In this document: piece by piece, positions 1 to 10,627 of the stretch
How positions within the stretch are numbered: position 1 is the first letter of the stretch
Layout of the letters: each line of letters opens with the position of its first letter
NCBI RefSeq assembly: GCF_000373745.1
Contig: NZ_KB892301.1
Coordinates: 259-34,309 of the forward strand
Length of the DNA: 34,051 nucleotides
DNA from: Oligella ureolytica DSM 18253
GTDB taxonomy: Bacteria; Pseudomonadota; Gammaproteobacteria; Burkholderiales; Burkholderiaceae_B
Direction of reading: 5' to 3'
Notes under the pieces: model-generated
The model's input: only the letters and a program-made list of their open reading frames with translations
Database searches by the model: none
What the model was told of the DNA's origin: nothing
Made by a program: the position numbers and the translations under genes

Positions 1-162
1 ATTTTAGCGCATCGTCGTGCCGTTTATGAAACAGCCAAAGAAGCTAGACCTGAGCGTTGGAAAAACCGTTCTGTCCGCCATTGGAAACCGGTCAAAGAGG
101 TCTGGCTAAACCCATCGAAGGAGAGTAACGAGTTAGAGAGAAATGCCGTATTAGCAGCATAA
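1..162 (+). CDS. IS3-family transposase OrfB, C-terminal fragment
   Basis: Frame 1 is open from base 1 to TAA at 160-162, giving 53 residues. The motif RPERW, about ten residues later a WKPVKEVWLNP segment, then a short tail, is the usual C-terminal signature of IS3-family OrfB (the HPERW...NW.P...V.LNP pattern of IS150-like integrases). The catalytic DDE core is upstream of the window. The orientation is into the polysaccharide locus. Whether the full element is active cannot be judged here. Confidence 0.75.
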   Translation: MLAHRRAVYETAKEARPERWKNRSVRHWKPVKEVWLNPSKESNELERNAVLAA

Positions 163-197
163 GAAATCGGACAACTTGCTTGACAAACACCGAGTCA
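1..197 (+). mobile_element. Right end of an IS3-family element
   Basis: The window opens inside an IS3-type insertion sequence. Its transposase stops at 162. The non-coding end continues with GGACAACTTGCTTGACAAAC (169-188), very like the end of the second IS3 element near 33800 read on the minus strand. LysR-like coding sequence begins directly after about 196, so I place the element end near the CA at 196-197. IS3 ends usually finish in CA. The exact boundary and target duplication cannot be verified because the other end lies outside the window. Confidence 0.6.
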
Positions 198-672
198 GGT
201 AGAGTTTGCCTTAGCTGCTTTATTAGAGAAGGCGGATGATTTGAGTGTGATTCCTTTGGTTGATGATGTTTTTTGTGCTGTGTATCCGCCCGAGCATCCT
301 GTGGCGGAATATGAAAGCCTTTATTTAGAGGATTTAGTCCCCTATGATTTGATTGTGTTATCAAAGGGCTCAAGTGCGAGAGATCTTTATGAAAAGGCGG
401 TGGCTGACGTGACTACTAGGTCAGGGCTACGAGTGGATACAACACATATGGCAACTGCAATCCTTTTTGTTCATCAAGGTATGGGTGTCGCGATTCTACC
501 TAAATTGGCTTTAAAGTCATTAAATTTAAATGGACTCAACTACAAGCCATTAGTTGATCCAGTGGCACATCGGAAAATAGGCTTAATTCAAAGAAAAAAG
601 CAGAAACTATCAAGCGCTGGGGTTGATTTCTTGTCTCAACTATATGATTGTCTGGAAAATAAAGAGAACTGA
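196..672 (+). pseudogene. LysR-family regulator, 5'-truncated by IS3
   Basis: An open frame starting at the IS edge encodes about 158 residues beginning QVEFALAALLEK and matches the effector-binding (periplasmic-binding-like) domain of LysR regulators. It shows the typical 'L..PLVDDVFCAVYPPEHPVA' segment, then 'GSSARDLYEKA' and 'GMGVAILPKLAL', the second ligand-binding lobe. The N-terminal helix-turn-helix and linker are missing. The frame enters from IS sequence without a start codon; the TTG at 241 is internal to the domain. I infer that an IS3 insertion removed or displaced the DNA-binding half, so the fragment cannot act as a regulator. It was probably part of the chromosome flanking the sugar locus. 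Confidence 0.7.
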
Positions 673-946
673 ATTAATCTTATTTTTTATAGTTATAAAA
701 AACTCATTCTTAATGTACTTTTCTTCTTTTAGCAAACTTTATTCGTTGCTCTACTGATCCCTTTCACTCAATACTCCTAAGCAATCTATCACATATATTT
801 GTTTTATTACTCGATTAAACAGTAATCATTCTCATTACAGTTATATTTAGCAACAAAAGGGAAATCATTTTAATACTTAAATGTTATCTAATCTAAGGTA
901 GATTGGCATATAATCTTGCCACAGTAAAATAAGTTTAAATCTATTT
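673..946. other. Non-coding stretch upstream of the ligase gene
   Basis: 274 bp, AT-rich, with no credible gene on either strand. It separates the broken LysR gene from the first polysaccharide gene. The only signal I see is a consensus -10 box near its 3' end. I looked for the JUMPstart/ops element that precedes many O-antigen operons and found none. Confidence 0.6.
884..914 (+). promoter_or_regulatory. Candidate sigma-70 promoter for the ligase gene
   Basis: A perfect TATAAT lies at 909-914, 32 bp before the ATG at 947. The best -35 match is weak: TTATCT at 884-889 with a 19 bp spacer. The position is right for the first gene of the locus, but the -35 box is poor, so confidence is low. Confidence 0.35.
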
Positions 947-2248
947 ATGTCCCAACGCTATTTAAATAAAGTCTCACTTGCATCAGGAAAACCATTGCTT
1001 CGGCGTTATACCGAAGTGGCTGTTTTTCTGCTTGGTTTTCTGGCGCTGATTGTACCTAGTGGTTATTCAGTCGGTGCGGTCTTGCTTGTATTGGGTGGTT
1101 TGTACGTATGGTCTAAGGATTTTAAAAATAAAAATACGGTGGAATTAGACCTTCGGGACAAATGGCTGTTGGCGATATTACTTTTCTTCTCCCTAGAAGG
1201 GGTGTTTAACTGGCTCTGGCATGGTTTAGTCAGTGGTGTCTTTGATAATAGTGACTTAGACAAGGTGGTACGCTTTGCGTTAGCGATACCGATATTTTTT
1301 CTGATTTATCGGGCAAGACCGTCATTGCATTACTTATGGACGGGGATAGCGCTAGGGGCGATTGGTGCCTGTATCTTTGCGATATACCAGAAGTTTGGTT
1401 TAGGGCTACCAAGACCTAATGGTCATACTAATGCAATACAGTTTGGTAATTTGTCCATGCTCTTAGGTGTGTTCTGTCTTGCTGGTCTTGGTTGGGCATC
1501 CACTCTTAAAAAATATAAAACCTTCTTTTTCTGCTTACTTGTCGTTGGGGCTTTTTGTGGTCTAAATGGTTCTTTTCTCTCGGGTAGTCGTGGGGGATGG
1601 ATTGGCTTACCGTTCGTCTTCTTTTTCCTGTATCGCGTGTATCGTAGCTTTTTCTCAACTAAGGTCAAAGTTATCGGCTTGATAATCACTTGTTTTCTAG
1701 CAATTACCGCATTTAATTTGCCGCAATTAGGTATAAAAGACCGAGTCCATCAGGCTTTTAATGAGCTCATATCTTATGAAGCTGGTAATGTAAACTCTTC
1801 AATTGGTGCGCGTTTGGAAATGTGGAAGGGCACTGCCATCCTGATTAGTGAAAAACCACTGATGGGTTGGAGTAAAGGGGGGTATATCCAGGCCAAAAAA
1901 GAGCTAGGTGAGCAGGGAATAATCCAGGGAGTGGCGACAAAACACTTTACTCATGCGCACAATGAGATCTTAGATCGTCAGGTAAAACATGGTCTGCTAG
2001 GTCTACTCGCTTTACTAGCGCTTTATGCAGCCCCTATAATTGCCTTTAGTGCCTACCTCAGGCACAAGGACTTAGCTAAGCGATCGCTTGCGGTTGTAGG
2101 TGTATTGTTGCCATTTGTATTTATCGATTTTGGGTTAACCCAAGCTTTTTTAAGGCATAATAGTGGTGTCATGATGTACGCAGCTTTTTTAATGGTGTTT
2201 GCTGGGTATTTTAAAATGGTCAGGACCTCAGTCTCTACGAGATGGTGA
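947..2248 (+). CDS. waaL: O-antigen ligase family protein (WaaL-like)
   Basis: The 433-residue protein is strongly hydrophobic with about ten to twelve predicted membrane segments. It has the features of the O-antigen ligase/polymerase family: a 'SGSRGGW' segment after a membrane helix (around residue 211) and a large periplasmic loop ending in THAHNEILD, followed by a helix. WaaL joins undecaprenyl-linked polysaccharide to lipid A-core on the periplasmic face. A second member of the superfamily at 14164 is better placed as Wzy, so I assign this one as ligase, but the two roles cannot be separated by sequence alone. The start is the ATG at 947; its Shine-Dalgarno is weak. The gene stands alone, with 185 bp and a hairpin before the next gene. 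Confidence 0.75.
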   Translation: MSQRYLNKVSLASGKPLLRRYTEVAVFLLGFLALIVPSGYSVGAVLLVLGGLYVWSKDFKNKNTVELDLRDKWLLAILLFFSLEGVFNWLWHGLVSGVFDNSDLDKVVRFALAIPIFFLIYRARPSLHYLWTGIALGAIGACIFAIYQKFGLGLPRPNGHTNAIQFGNLSMLLGVFCLAGLGWASTLKKYKTFFFCLLVVGAFCGLNGSFLSGSRGGWIGLPFVFFFLYRVYRSFFSTKVKVIGLIITCFLAITAFNLPQLGIKDRVHQAFNELISYEAGNVNSSIGARLEMWKGTAILISEKPLMGWSKGGYIQAKKELGEQGIIQGVATKHFTHAHNEILDRQVKHGLLGLLALLALYAAPIIAFSAYLRHKDLAKRSLAVVGVLLPFVFIDFGLTQAFLRHNSGVMMYAAFLMVFAGYFKMVRTSVSTRW

Positions 2249-2250
2249 GT

Positions 2251-2296
2251 ATTAATGATGCTACTCACATCTTTCATATTGTGTAGCATCATTAAT
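2251..2296 (+). terminator. Perfect 14-bp inverted repeat after the ligase gene
   Basis: ATTAATGATGCTAC at 2251-2264 and its exact reverse complement GTAGCATCATTAAT at 2283-2296, with an 18-nt loop. It starts 3 bp after the stop codon. No T-run follows, so it is not a textbook intrinsic terminator; it could be an RNA-stabilising hairpin or an operator for the next gene. Confidence 0.4.
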
Positions 2297-2433
2297 CATG
2301 TTCTGATAATTAGCAAGAGCTCAAGCAGATTCATAATCTGTTAGGGTTGTTTATATTAAAATGGCTTTGTCTTAAGTATTAACTAGTAGAAGTGAAGAGT
2401 CGCGTTACTAAAAGGTAATAATGGAATCAAGGT

Positions 2434-3711
2434 ATGTTTGATCTCTCAAAAATAAAAATAGCAGTGATTGGTTTGGGTTATGTCGGTTTACCACTAGCAG
2501 TGGAGTTTGGTAAAAAGCTACCAGTGGTCGGTTTCGATATTAATGTAAAACGTATCGATGAGTTAAGAAGTGGTGAAGATCATACACTCGAGGTATCTCC
2601 TGAAGAGCTTAAAGAAGCGACTAATCTTCAATACACGGCAGAGCTCAATGACTTAAAAGACTGTAATTTCTTTATTGTCACTGTTCCGACTCCTATTGAT
2701 GCCTCTAAGCAACCCGATTTGATTCCCTTGATTAAGGCTTCCCAGAGTATTGCTAAGGTGCTTTCCGTGGGAGATATCGTAGTTTATGAGTCTACGGTTT
2801 ATCCGGGCGCTACTGAGGAAGTATGTGTGCCTGTACTGGAAGAGGTATCAGGTCTTCGCTTTAATCAGGACTTTTTTGTAGGCTATAGTCCTGAGCGTAT
2901 TAACCCAGGTGATAAAGAGCACCGTGTGAGTACTATCCTCAAAGTGACTTCTGGCTCTACGCATGAAGTGGCAGATTATGTGGATGAAGTGTATCGACAA
3001 GTGATTGCGGCGGGTACTCACAAAGCCTCCAGTATTAAAGTAGCTGAGGCCGCCAAAGTGATTGAAAACACTCAACGTGATGTCAATATCGCATTAATTA
3101 ATGAATTAGCGCTTATTTTTAATAAGCTAGATATTGATACAGAAGCCGTGTTAGAAGCGGCTGGTACGAAGTGGAACTTTTTGCCCTTTAGACCGGGTTT
3201 AGTTGGTGGTCACTGTATCGGTGTTGACCCGTATTATTTGACCTATAAGGCACAAGCGATTGGTTATCACCCTGAAATTATTTTGGCTGGTCGTCGATTA
3301 AATGATGGCATGGGTGCTTATGTCGCCACTCAGTTAATTAAAGCAATGGTTAAAAAGAAAATTCAAGTCGAGGGTTCAAAAGTCCTCGTACTTGGTCTAA
3401 GCTTTAAAGAGAATTGTCCTGATATTCGTAATACACGAGTAGTGGATGTTATCAATGAACTCAATGAATACCACATTGACGTGGATGTCTACGATCCATG
3501 GGTTGACCCTGCAGAGGTTAAACAGGAATATGGTATAGAAGTTAAATCAGAGCCTGATGTGGGTGCTTATGATGCGATTATTTTAGCGGTAGCGCATGAG
3601 CAGTTTAAAGCGATGGGTGAAACGAAGTTGCGTGACTTGGGTAAGCCAGAACATGTTCTCTATGATCTTAAATATGTCTTAGCGCCACAGGAAGCGGATA
3701 TTCGTTTATAG
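2434..3711 (+). CDS. tviB: UDP-HexNAc 6-dehydrogenase (TviB/WbpO/WbpA group)
   Basis: The 425-residue enzyme oxidises C6 of a UDP-N-acetylhexosamine to the uronic acid with two NAD+, in the cytoplasm. Residues 13-18 form the GxGxxG nucleotide-binding loop. A central '[23 protein letters not shown]' helix and the catalytic cysteine at 261 in '[12 protein letters not shown]' are intact, followed by the C-terminal UDP-binding domain. The text is closest to the TviB/WbpO branch. With wbpB, wbpD, wbpE and wbpI also present, the likely product is UDP-GlcNAcA, first step to UDP-ManNAc3NAcA. GlcNAc or GalNAc specificity cannot be read from the sequence. The gene opens the diacetamido-uronate block; the following gene begins 128 bp later. 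Confidence 0.88.
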   Translation: MFDLSKIKIAVIGLGYVGLPLAVEFGKKLPVVGFDINVKRIDELRSGEDHTLEVSPEELKEATNLQYTAELNDLKDCNFFIVTVPTPIDASKQPDLIPLIKASQSIAKVLSVGDIVVYESTVYPGATEEVCVPVLEEVSGLRFNQDFFVGYSPERINPGDKEHRVSTILKVTSGSTHEVADYVDEVYRQVIAAGTHKASSIKVAEAAKVIENTQRDVNIALINELALIFNKLDIDTEAVLEAAGTKWNFLPFRPGLVGGHCIGVDPYYLTYKAQAIGYHPEIILAGRRLNDGMGAYVATQLIKAMVKKKIQVEGSKVLVLGLSFKENCPDIRNTRVVDVINELNEYHIDVDVYDPWVDPAEVKQEYGIEVKSEPDVGAYDAIILAVAHEQFKAMGETKLRDLGKPEHVLYDLKYVLAPQEADIRL

Positions 3712-3791
3712 TATTGCCGTACTGCACAATATCCTTACAGTGAGTGATGGATTAATCTTGAGATAGGTTAAGGTCTTTTTTATCAGATTGA

Positions 3792-5356
<1,565 letters not shown>

Positions 5357-5367
5357 AAGGATCACTA

Positions 5368-6450
5368 ATGCAGTTTATTGATTTAGCAGCGCAGCAAGCA
5401 CGAATTAAAGATCAGATTGATGCCAATATTCAAAAAGTACTTGCTCATGGCAAGTATATTTTAGGCCCAGAAGTAGCCGAGCTCGAAGAAAAACTAGCTA
5501 ATTATACTGGTGCGAAGTATTGCATTTCTTGCGCTAATGGTACAGACGCGCTGCAAATTGCTCTCATGGCCTTAGACGTAGGTCCCGGTGATGAGGTCAT
5601 CACGCCAGGATTTACTTATATTGCTACAGCTGAAACGTCTGCTGTACTAGGTGCTAAACCTGTTTATGTTGATATCGATGAGCGTACATACAACTTAGAT
5701 CCAGCATTGCTTGAGGCTGTGATTACGCCTAAAACCAAAGCGATTATTGCCGTGTCTTTGTACGGTCAATGTGCTGATTATGATGCGATAAATGCTATCG
5801 CTGCTAAACATGGTATCCCTGTAATTGAAGATGCTGCGCAAAGCTTTGGTGCGACTTATAAGGGTCGTAAATCAGGTAATCTAACTACAATTTCATGTAC
5901 GAGTTTTTTCCCTAGTAAGCCTTTAGGTTGTTACGGTGATGGCGGCGCCATTTTTACTAATGATGAGGAATTAGCAACGGTAATTCGTCAAGTGGCTCGT
6001 CATGGTCAAGACAGACGATACCATCATATCCGTGTGGGTGTGAATAGCCGCCTCGATACTTTACAAGCAGCTATTCTACTGCCTAAATTAGCGATTCTTG
6101 ATGATGAGATTTCTTTGCGACAGCAAGCTGCAAAAAATTATAATCAACTCTTAAATGAAAAGGGTATCAATACAACTCCTTTTATTGAAGAGCATAATAC
6201 GTCTGTCTATGCGCAGTATACAATCCGTGTTAAAGACCGTGAGCTAGTGATTGACGCGTTAAAGGAAAAAGGAATTCCTACGGCTGTTCATTATCCAATC
6301 CCCTTAAATAAGCAGCCTGCGGTTGCTACTAATGATTCTCTACCAGTGGGTGATAGAGTGGCACAGGAAGTATTGAGTTTGCCGATGCATCCTTATTTGA
6401 AAATTAAAGATATTATTGTAATAGTTGAAAAGTTAATTAGTTTGTTTTGA
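5368..6450 (+). CDS. wbpE: UDP-3-keto-GlcNAcA aminotransferase WbpE
   Basis: The 360-residue PLP enzyme of the DegT/DnrJ/EryC1 family transfers an amino group from glutamate to the 3-keto sugar made by WbpB. The PLP lysine is K184 in 'FFPSKPLGCYGDGGA', with 'IEDAAQSFGA' upstream as the cofactor-binding strand. The dense conservation of 'MQFIDLAAQQARIKDQID' at the start is typical of WbpE/WlbC. A good Shine-Dalgarno (AAAGGA) lies before the ATG. It completes the wbpB-wbpD-wbpE set; the epimerase WbpI lies 14.5 kb downstream. Confidence 0.9.
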   Translation: MQFIDLAAQQARIKDQIDANIQKVLAHGKYILGPEVAELEEKLANYTGAKYCISCANGTDALQIALMALDVGPGDEVITPGFTYIATAETSAVLGAKPVYVDIDERTYNLDPALLEAVITPKTKAIIAVSLYGQCADYDAINAIAAKHGIPVIEDAAQSFGATYKGRKSGNLTTISCTSFFPSKPLGCYGDGGAIFTNDEELATVIRQVARHGQDRRYHHIRVGVNSRLDTLQAAILLPKLAILDDEISLRQQAAKNYNQLLNEKGINTTPFIEEHNTSVYAQYTIRVKDRELVIDALKEKGIPTAVHYPIPLNKQPAVATNDSLPVGDRVAQEVLSLPMHPYLKIKDIIVIVEKLISLF

Positions 6451-6550
6451 AAATTCTATCTACAAATGGAAGATTAAGTTTTGAAAAAAATTTCTTTCTA
6501 ATACTAATTTTTTGTTTACTGTATTATCCTGTGTTGCGACACATGCTGCC

Positions 6551-6664
6551 TGCAGCGGTCATCTAATTTACTATGACGAACACCACTTAAATGAAGTGGG
6601 TGCAATAGAATACGCTAAGCAAGCCTTGCCAATAGTTTCACAAGAAGTAATCAATGCTAACTAA
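6551..6664 (+). pseudogene. Remnant of an SGNH/AT3 sugar O-acyltransferase C-terminus
   Basis: An open stretch encodes 37 residues containing 'LIYYDEHHLNEVGA'. This matches the catalytic Asp-His end (YyDdDHLS..Ga) of the C-terminal SGNH domain in OafA-like acyltransferases. Nothing upstream continues the membrane or SGNH domain; the same frame meets a stop near 6482. The fragment ends 11 bp inside wzx in another frame. I infer that an O-acetyltransferase gene once lay before wzx and was replaced by wbpE-side DNA. Confidence 0.5.
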
Positions 6665-7913
6665 GCTGTTCAGAAATAACGAGTTTGCTAAAAACGTACT
6701 GACTTTAATGACAGGAACCGTTTTAGCACAAGCAGTACCTATAGCGATTATTCCTATACTTACCCGAGTTTTCACGCCCGAAGACTTTGGTTTGCTGGCG
6801 CTGTATGGAGCATTTGTTTCCATCTTAGGCGTAATAGCAACAGGGCGTTATGAAATAGCCATCATGTTACCTAAAGAAGATGAAGATGCGCGGGTATTAT
6901 TACAGGTATCAGCACTGGTTGCTTTTTGTATTTCTATATTCATCAGTATTCCTGTTTTTCTATGGAATACAGAAATAGCTAGTTTTTTAGGCAATCAAGC
7001 CATTGCATCTTGGTTGTATTTAGTGCCAATTTCAGTACTGCTGACAGGTGTTTACCAGGCTTTAACTTATTGGAATAACAGACAAAAGAAGTTTAAAAAT
7101 ACAGCCGTGTCTCGTGTCAATCAAAGTTTATTTCAAGGTATGACACAAACTGGCTTAGGTTTTATGCAAGTTAGTGGTGGACTTATTTGGGGACAATTTT
7201 TTGGAATTATATCCTCAATAACCTATTTGCTTAGAAAAGATCGAAGCTACAAAGAAATACTAAAAGAAACAAAAATAAGTGACTTAAAGCAGCAAATGAA
7301 TAAATACAAAAAATTCCCCAAGTATGGAATTGTTGGCGGTTTATGTGATGCTGGTGCAATGCAAATGCCAGTTTTAATGCTAACTAAATTTTATTCAAGC
7401 ACAGTAACCGGTATGTTTAGTTTAACTTTTCGTGTGCTAAACATGCCAACAGCCATCATTTCGTCGGCCATAGCACAAGTACTATTTCAAAAAGTAGTAG
7501 AAATAAGCCACACAGCACCAGAAAAACTAAATAGCTACATTATAAAAATGTTTTTTATACTTTTTATACTTTACCTGCCAGCAGTACCTATCTTATTTAT
7601 TTGGGGTGATACGCTATTTGCCTTTGTTTTTGGTGAAGAGTGGGGGCAGGCAGGAATCTACGCAGGTTACCTAGTAATAGCCGTTGCTATACGTTTTGCT
7701 GTTAGCCCATTGAGCGCGGTACTTGGCTTAGAGCAAAACATAAAAAAAGGAGTGCTTTGGCAAGTGCTTTACTTGTGCACCATCACACCAACGCTATATT
7801 TTTGTTCATCTCTAACAGTTGAGCAGTTTTTTTTAGCTTTTGTTATACATGAAGTTGTTTTGTACATTATTTATTTGATGCTTATTTTAAAAGGCACCAA
7901 AGCAATTGTTTAA
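6654..7913 (+). CDS. wzx: Wzx-type O-unit flippase
   Basis: A 419-residue polytopic membrane protein of the polysaccharide transport (MOP/MATE-related) family. It would translocate the undecaprenyl-diphosphate-linked repeat unit across the inner membrane. The N-terminus 'TGTVLAQAVPIAIIPILTRVFTPEDFG' is the classic Wzx signature, and about twelve membrane helices can be seen. Its start codon overlaps the end of the acyltransferase remnant. AT-content is higher than in the wbp block before it. It is the only flippase gene in the window. Confidence 0.85.
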   Translation: MLTKLFRNNEFAKNVLTLMTGTVLAQAVPIAIIPILTRVFTPEDFGLLALYGAFVSILGVIATGRYEIAIMLPKEDEDARVLLQVSALVAFCISIFISIPVFLWNTEIASFLGNQAIASWLYLVPISVLLTGVYQALTYWNNRQKKFKNTAVSRVNQSLFQGMTQTGLGFMQVSGGLIWGQFFGIISSITYLLRKDRSYKEILKETKISDLKQQMNKYKKFPKYGIVGGLCDAGAMQMPVLMLTKFYSSTVTGMFSLTFRVLNMPTAIISSAIAQVLFQKVVEISHTAPEKLNSYIIKMFFILFILYLPAVPILFIWGDTLFAFVFGEEWGQAGIYAGYLVIAVAIRFAVSPLSAVLGLEQNIKKGVLWQVLYLCTITPTLYFCSSLTVEQFFLAFVIHEVVLYIIYLMLILKGTKAIV

Positions 7914-7946
7914 ACTAAAATCAATCATTATCACCTAAGGCCCTTT

Positions 7947-9743
7947 ATGTGCGGAATTGCAGGTTATATTGCTAGCCAAGTAGCAGACCAATCACCTCTT
8001 AAAAAAATGACCGATGCCATCATTCACCGTGGACCCGATGGTGAAGGGCAATATTATGCGCCAGACTTTGCCCTAGGGCACAGGCGGTTGGCCATAGTTG
8101 ATTTAAGTGAAGCTGCTGCACAGCCCATGCACTATCTAGACCGTTACGTCATCACCTATAACGGCGAAGTGTACAACCACCCAGAGCTAAGAGAAGAACT
8201 CACCCGCCGTGGGTACACCTTTAACAGTGAATCAGACACCGAGGTCATACTCGCCAGCTACGATTGTTGGGGTGTAGACTGCCTAAACAAATTCAACGGC
8301 ATGTGGGCTTTTGTACTCTACGACAAGCAAGAGCAACAATACTTCATTGCCCGCGACCGCTTTGGTAAAAAGCCACTTTATTACACTCACACAGCAGACC
8401 ACTTTGTCTTTTGCAGTGAAGTTAAAGGCATCTACGCCAGCGGCTTAGTAGAAAAAGCGCCCAACATAAGCTACCTAAAAAATTACCTAGAAAACGGCCC
8501 TAATGAGTACGATGCAGACACCGCCTTCGCCAACATTTACCGTTTTCCCTTTGCTCACTATTTTTTAGGCAGCAAAGAACAGCTACTTAACCAACCCCAG
8601 TTCACCCGCTACTGGGAATTAACCACCAACACCAGCAAAGAACGCTTCTGCCCAAATAAAGCCAAAGAATACGCCCAACAATATTACGATCTACTAGCCG
8701 ATGCGGTAAAACTACGTCTAAGAGCCGACGTAAAGGTAGGCTCGGCACTCTCCGGCGGTTTAGACAGCAGCTCGATTGTTTACCTTGTCAACCAACAACT
8801 AAAAGCCCAAGGCAAAGCATACCTACAAGAAACCTTCTCCTCTGTTTACAAGTCCGACGGCACACAAGACTGCGACGAAAGCCACTTTATTGACCTACTC
8901 GCCAAAGAACTTAAGGTCAACTCCAACCAAATAGAACCCCAAGAACAAGACGTACCTGCAGAACACCAAAAAGTTATTTGGGCAATGGAAAACCCACCAG
9001 AAAGCACCTGTATGTCTGGCTGGCACACCTTTATGAAAGTAAAACAAGAGGGCGTAAAAGTAACCCTAGACGGCCAAGGTGCAGACGAACAACTCGCAGG
9101 CTATCTACCCTTTATTGCCAGCTACTTAACCTCTATTTCACTGTTCGACCTCTACAAAGAATTCTTTTACTTTCTAAAAATACCTGGCGCTAAAAAAACA
9201 TTGTTACTTAGCCTTTTAATGGCAAACTTTAAATACATCTTCGGAAACAAAGCCTATCAAGCGCTATTCAAAAGACTCAAAGGCCGCCAACCACCTGCTG
9301 AACTAAATCTAGAGCTAAAAAACGCCATAGAAACTGGGCTTGTTACTTTAATACACTATGCCGACCATACTTCTATGGCACACAGCATCGAATCTAGAAT
9401 GCCCTTTATGGACTACCGCCTAGTAGAGTTTTTAGCCCAAGTACCCGCCTGCTATAAAATGCACAACGGCTGGACAAAATACCTGGCTCGTTTAGCCTTC
9501 GACAAAAAACTACCTGATGAAATCACCTGGCGAAAAGACAAAATGGGCTGGCCAATACCAGAAGAACATTGGTTTAAAGGAAATTTAAAAGACTGGTTTA
9601 TACAAACTGCAGAGCAGCCAGATGAGTTAAAAAAGCTTGGTTTCTCAGTTAATATGACAGAGGAGCTTAGTAAGGAAGTTAATATTATTAAATTAATTAG
9701 GTATATTAATATTTATACTTTTTATAGACTCTTTTATAAGTAG
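7947..9743 (+). CDS. asnB: AsnB-like glutamine amidotransferase, copy 1
   Basis: The 598-residue protein has an N-terminal class-II glutaminase domain with catalytic Cys2 (MCGIAGYI) and a C-terminal synthetase domain whose ATP-binding PP-loop SGGLDSS starts at residue 269. Both active sites look intact. In O-antigen loci, such paralogues (for example WbpS in P. aeruginosa O6) are thought to amidate the C6 carboxyl of uronic acids rather than make asparagine. That fits the uronic acid genes here. Base use changes inside the gene: most of it is moderately GC-rich, but the last 120 bases become very AT-rich, like the next gene. This suggests a recombination junction. Confidence 0.82.
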   Translation: MCGIAGYIASQVADQSPLKKMTDAIIHRGPDGEGQYYAPDFALGHRRLAIVDLSEAAAQPMHYLDRYVITYNGEVYNHPELREELTRRGYTFNSESDTEVILASYDCWGVDCLNKFNGMWAFVLYDKQEQQYFIARDRFGKKPLYYTHTADHFVFCSEVKGIYASGLVEKAPNISYLKNYLENGPNEYDADTAFANIYRFPFAHYFLGSKEQLLNQPQFTRYWELTTNTSKERFCPNKAKEYAQQYYDLLADAVKLRLRADVKVGSALSGGLDSSSIVYLVNQQLKAQGKAYLQETFSSVYKSDGTQDCDESHFIDLLAKELKVNSNQIEPQEQDVPAEHQKVIWAMENPPESTCMSGWHTFMKVKQEGVKVTLDGQGADEQLAGYLPFIASYLTSISLFDLYKEFFYFLKIPGAKKTLLLSLLMANFKYIFGNKAYQALFKRLKGRQPPAELNLELKNAIETGLVTLIHYADHTSMAHSIESRMPFMDYRLVEFLAQVPACYKMHNGWTKYLARLAFDKKLPDEITWRKDKMGWPIPEEHWFKGNLKDWFIQTAEQPDELKKLGFSVNMTEELSKEVNIIKLIRYINIYTFYRLFYK

Positions 9744-9757
9744 GGTTTTGATAATTT

Positions 9758-10627
9758 ATGTTAAGTAATAAAAAGTTTAAAACATATAATCAAGATGATA
9801 TAGAAAATGATTTTAAAAAATTAGGTGTGGAAGAAGGTGATACAATACTTATTAGGGCTAGTTTGGGTGCTGTAGGCAGAATGGATTCCAAAGCTAATAC
9901 GTTTATTGACGCACTGCTTTCAGTGGTTGGTAAAGAAGGCACTATAGTTTCACTCGCATTTACGAATTCTTATTTCATTAGAAAAGCAAACCCAAGCGAT
10001 GCTTTCGATAGAAATAAAAAAAGCTATGCTGGTGCGCTACCTAATGCGATGCTTGATTATAGTAACTCTTTCAGAAGCAAACACCCAACTTGTTCTTATG
10101 TGGCAATTGGTAAAAATGCAGAGTTTATAACAAGTGAACATGATGAAAACAGCCCTGCGTATGAACCAATTAGAAAGATTATTGAATTAAAAGGTAAATG
10201 CATACTTGTTGGGTGTGTTGATAATAGCCCAGGCTTTACCACGACACACTTAGCTGAGCAAGATCTTGGAATGTTAAAACTTAATGTTTTTCCAACGCTG
10301 AATACAGTTTACTATAGAAATGATAAAGATGAATTAATGTTGTTTAGAAGAAAAGATCCAGGGCTTTGCTCAAGTTCATTTTATAAGTTTTATGCGCATT
10401 ATGTTAAAAATAAAATTCTAGATACAGGCTATGTTGGGAATGCTTACTCAATTATTTCTCCTGCTAAAGAAACGTATGATATAGACTTATCAGTACTATC
10501 TAATAATAAGAAATTTAATATCTGTGATGATAAAGACTGCTTTGTTTGTAATGCAGGAAGATGGGATAGGGTACATAGAGCACCATTTTATATTTTGAAA
10601 AGAATTATTAATAAATTTAAGAAATGA
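9758..10627 (+). CDS. AAC(3)-family N-acyltransferase
   Basis: 289 residues with the fold signatures of the aminoglycoside 3-N-acetyltransferase (Antibiotic_NAT) family: 'GDTILIRASLGAVG' near residue 27, 'HPTCSYVAIG' with His109, and 'TTTHLAEQDLG' with His164 and Glu167. Members inside polysaccharide loci are thought to acylate an amino sugar rather than confer drug resistance, and the context favours that. The substrate is unknown; a CoA-dependent transfer to a sugar amine is the inference. The gene is very AT-rich. It starts 14 bp after asnB, and its stop overlaps the next (broken) gene by ATGA. Confidence 0.75.
   Translation: MLSNKKFKTYNQDDIENDFKKLGVEEGDTILIRASLGAVGRMDSKANTFIDALLSVVGKEGTIVSLAFTNSYFIRKANPSDAFDRNKKSYAGALPNAMLDYSNSFRSKHPTCSYVAIGKNAEFITSEHDENSPAYEPIRKIIELKGKCILVGCVDNSPGFTTTHLAEQDLGMLKLNVFPTLNTVYYRNDKDELMLFRRKDPGLCSSSFYKFYAHYVKNKILDTGYVGNAYSIISPAKETYDIDLSVLSNNKKFNICDDKDCFVCNAGRWDRVHRAPFYILKRIINKFKK

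Noticed and set aside
92-373. 93-residue minus-strand frame across the IS3/LysR junction
   Set aside because: It is antisense to two recognisable coding pieces and has no recognisable family or ribosome site.
673-946. JUMPstart/ops element expected before an O-antigen operon
   Set aside because: Looked for GGCGGTAGCGT-like words in this gap and in 2249-2433; none seen.
9758-10627. Aminoglycoside resistance gene
   Set aside because: The fold matches AAC(3), but the operon context and divergence favour acylation of a sugar amine; there are no resistance-cassette features.
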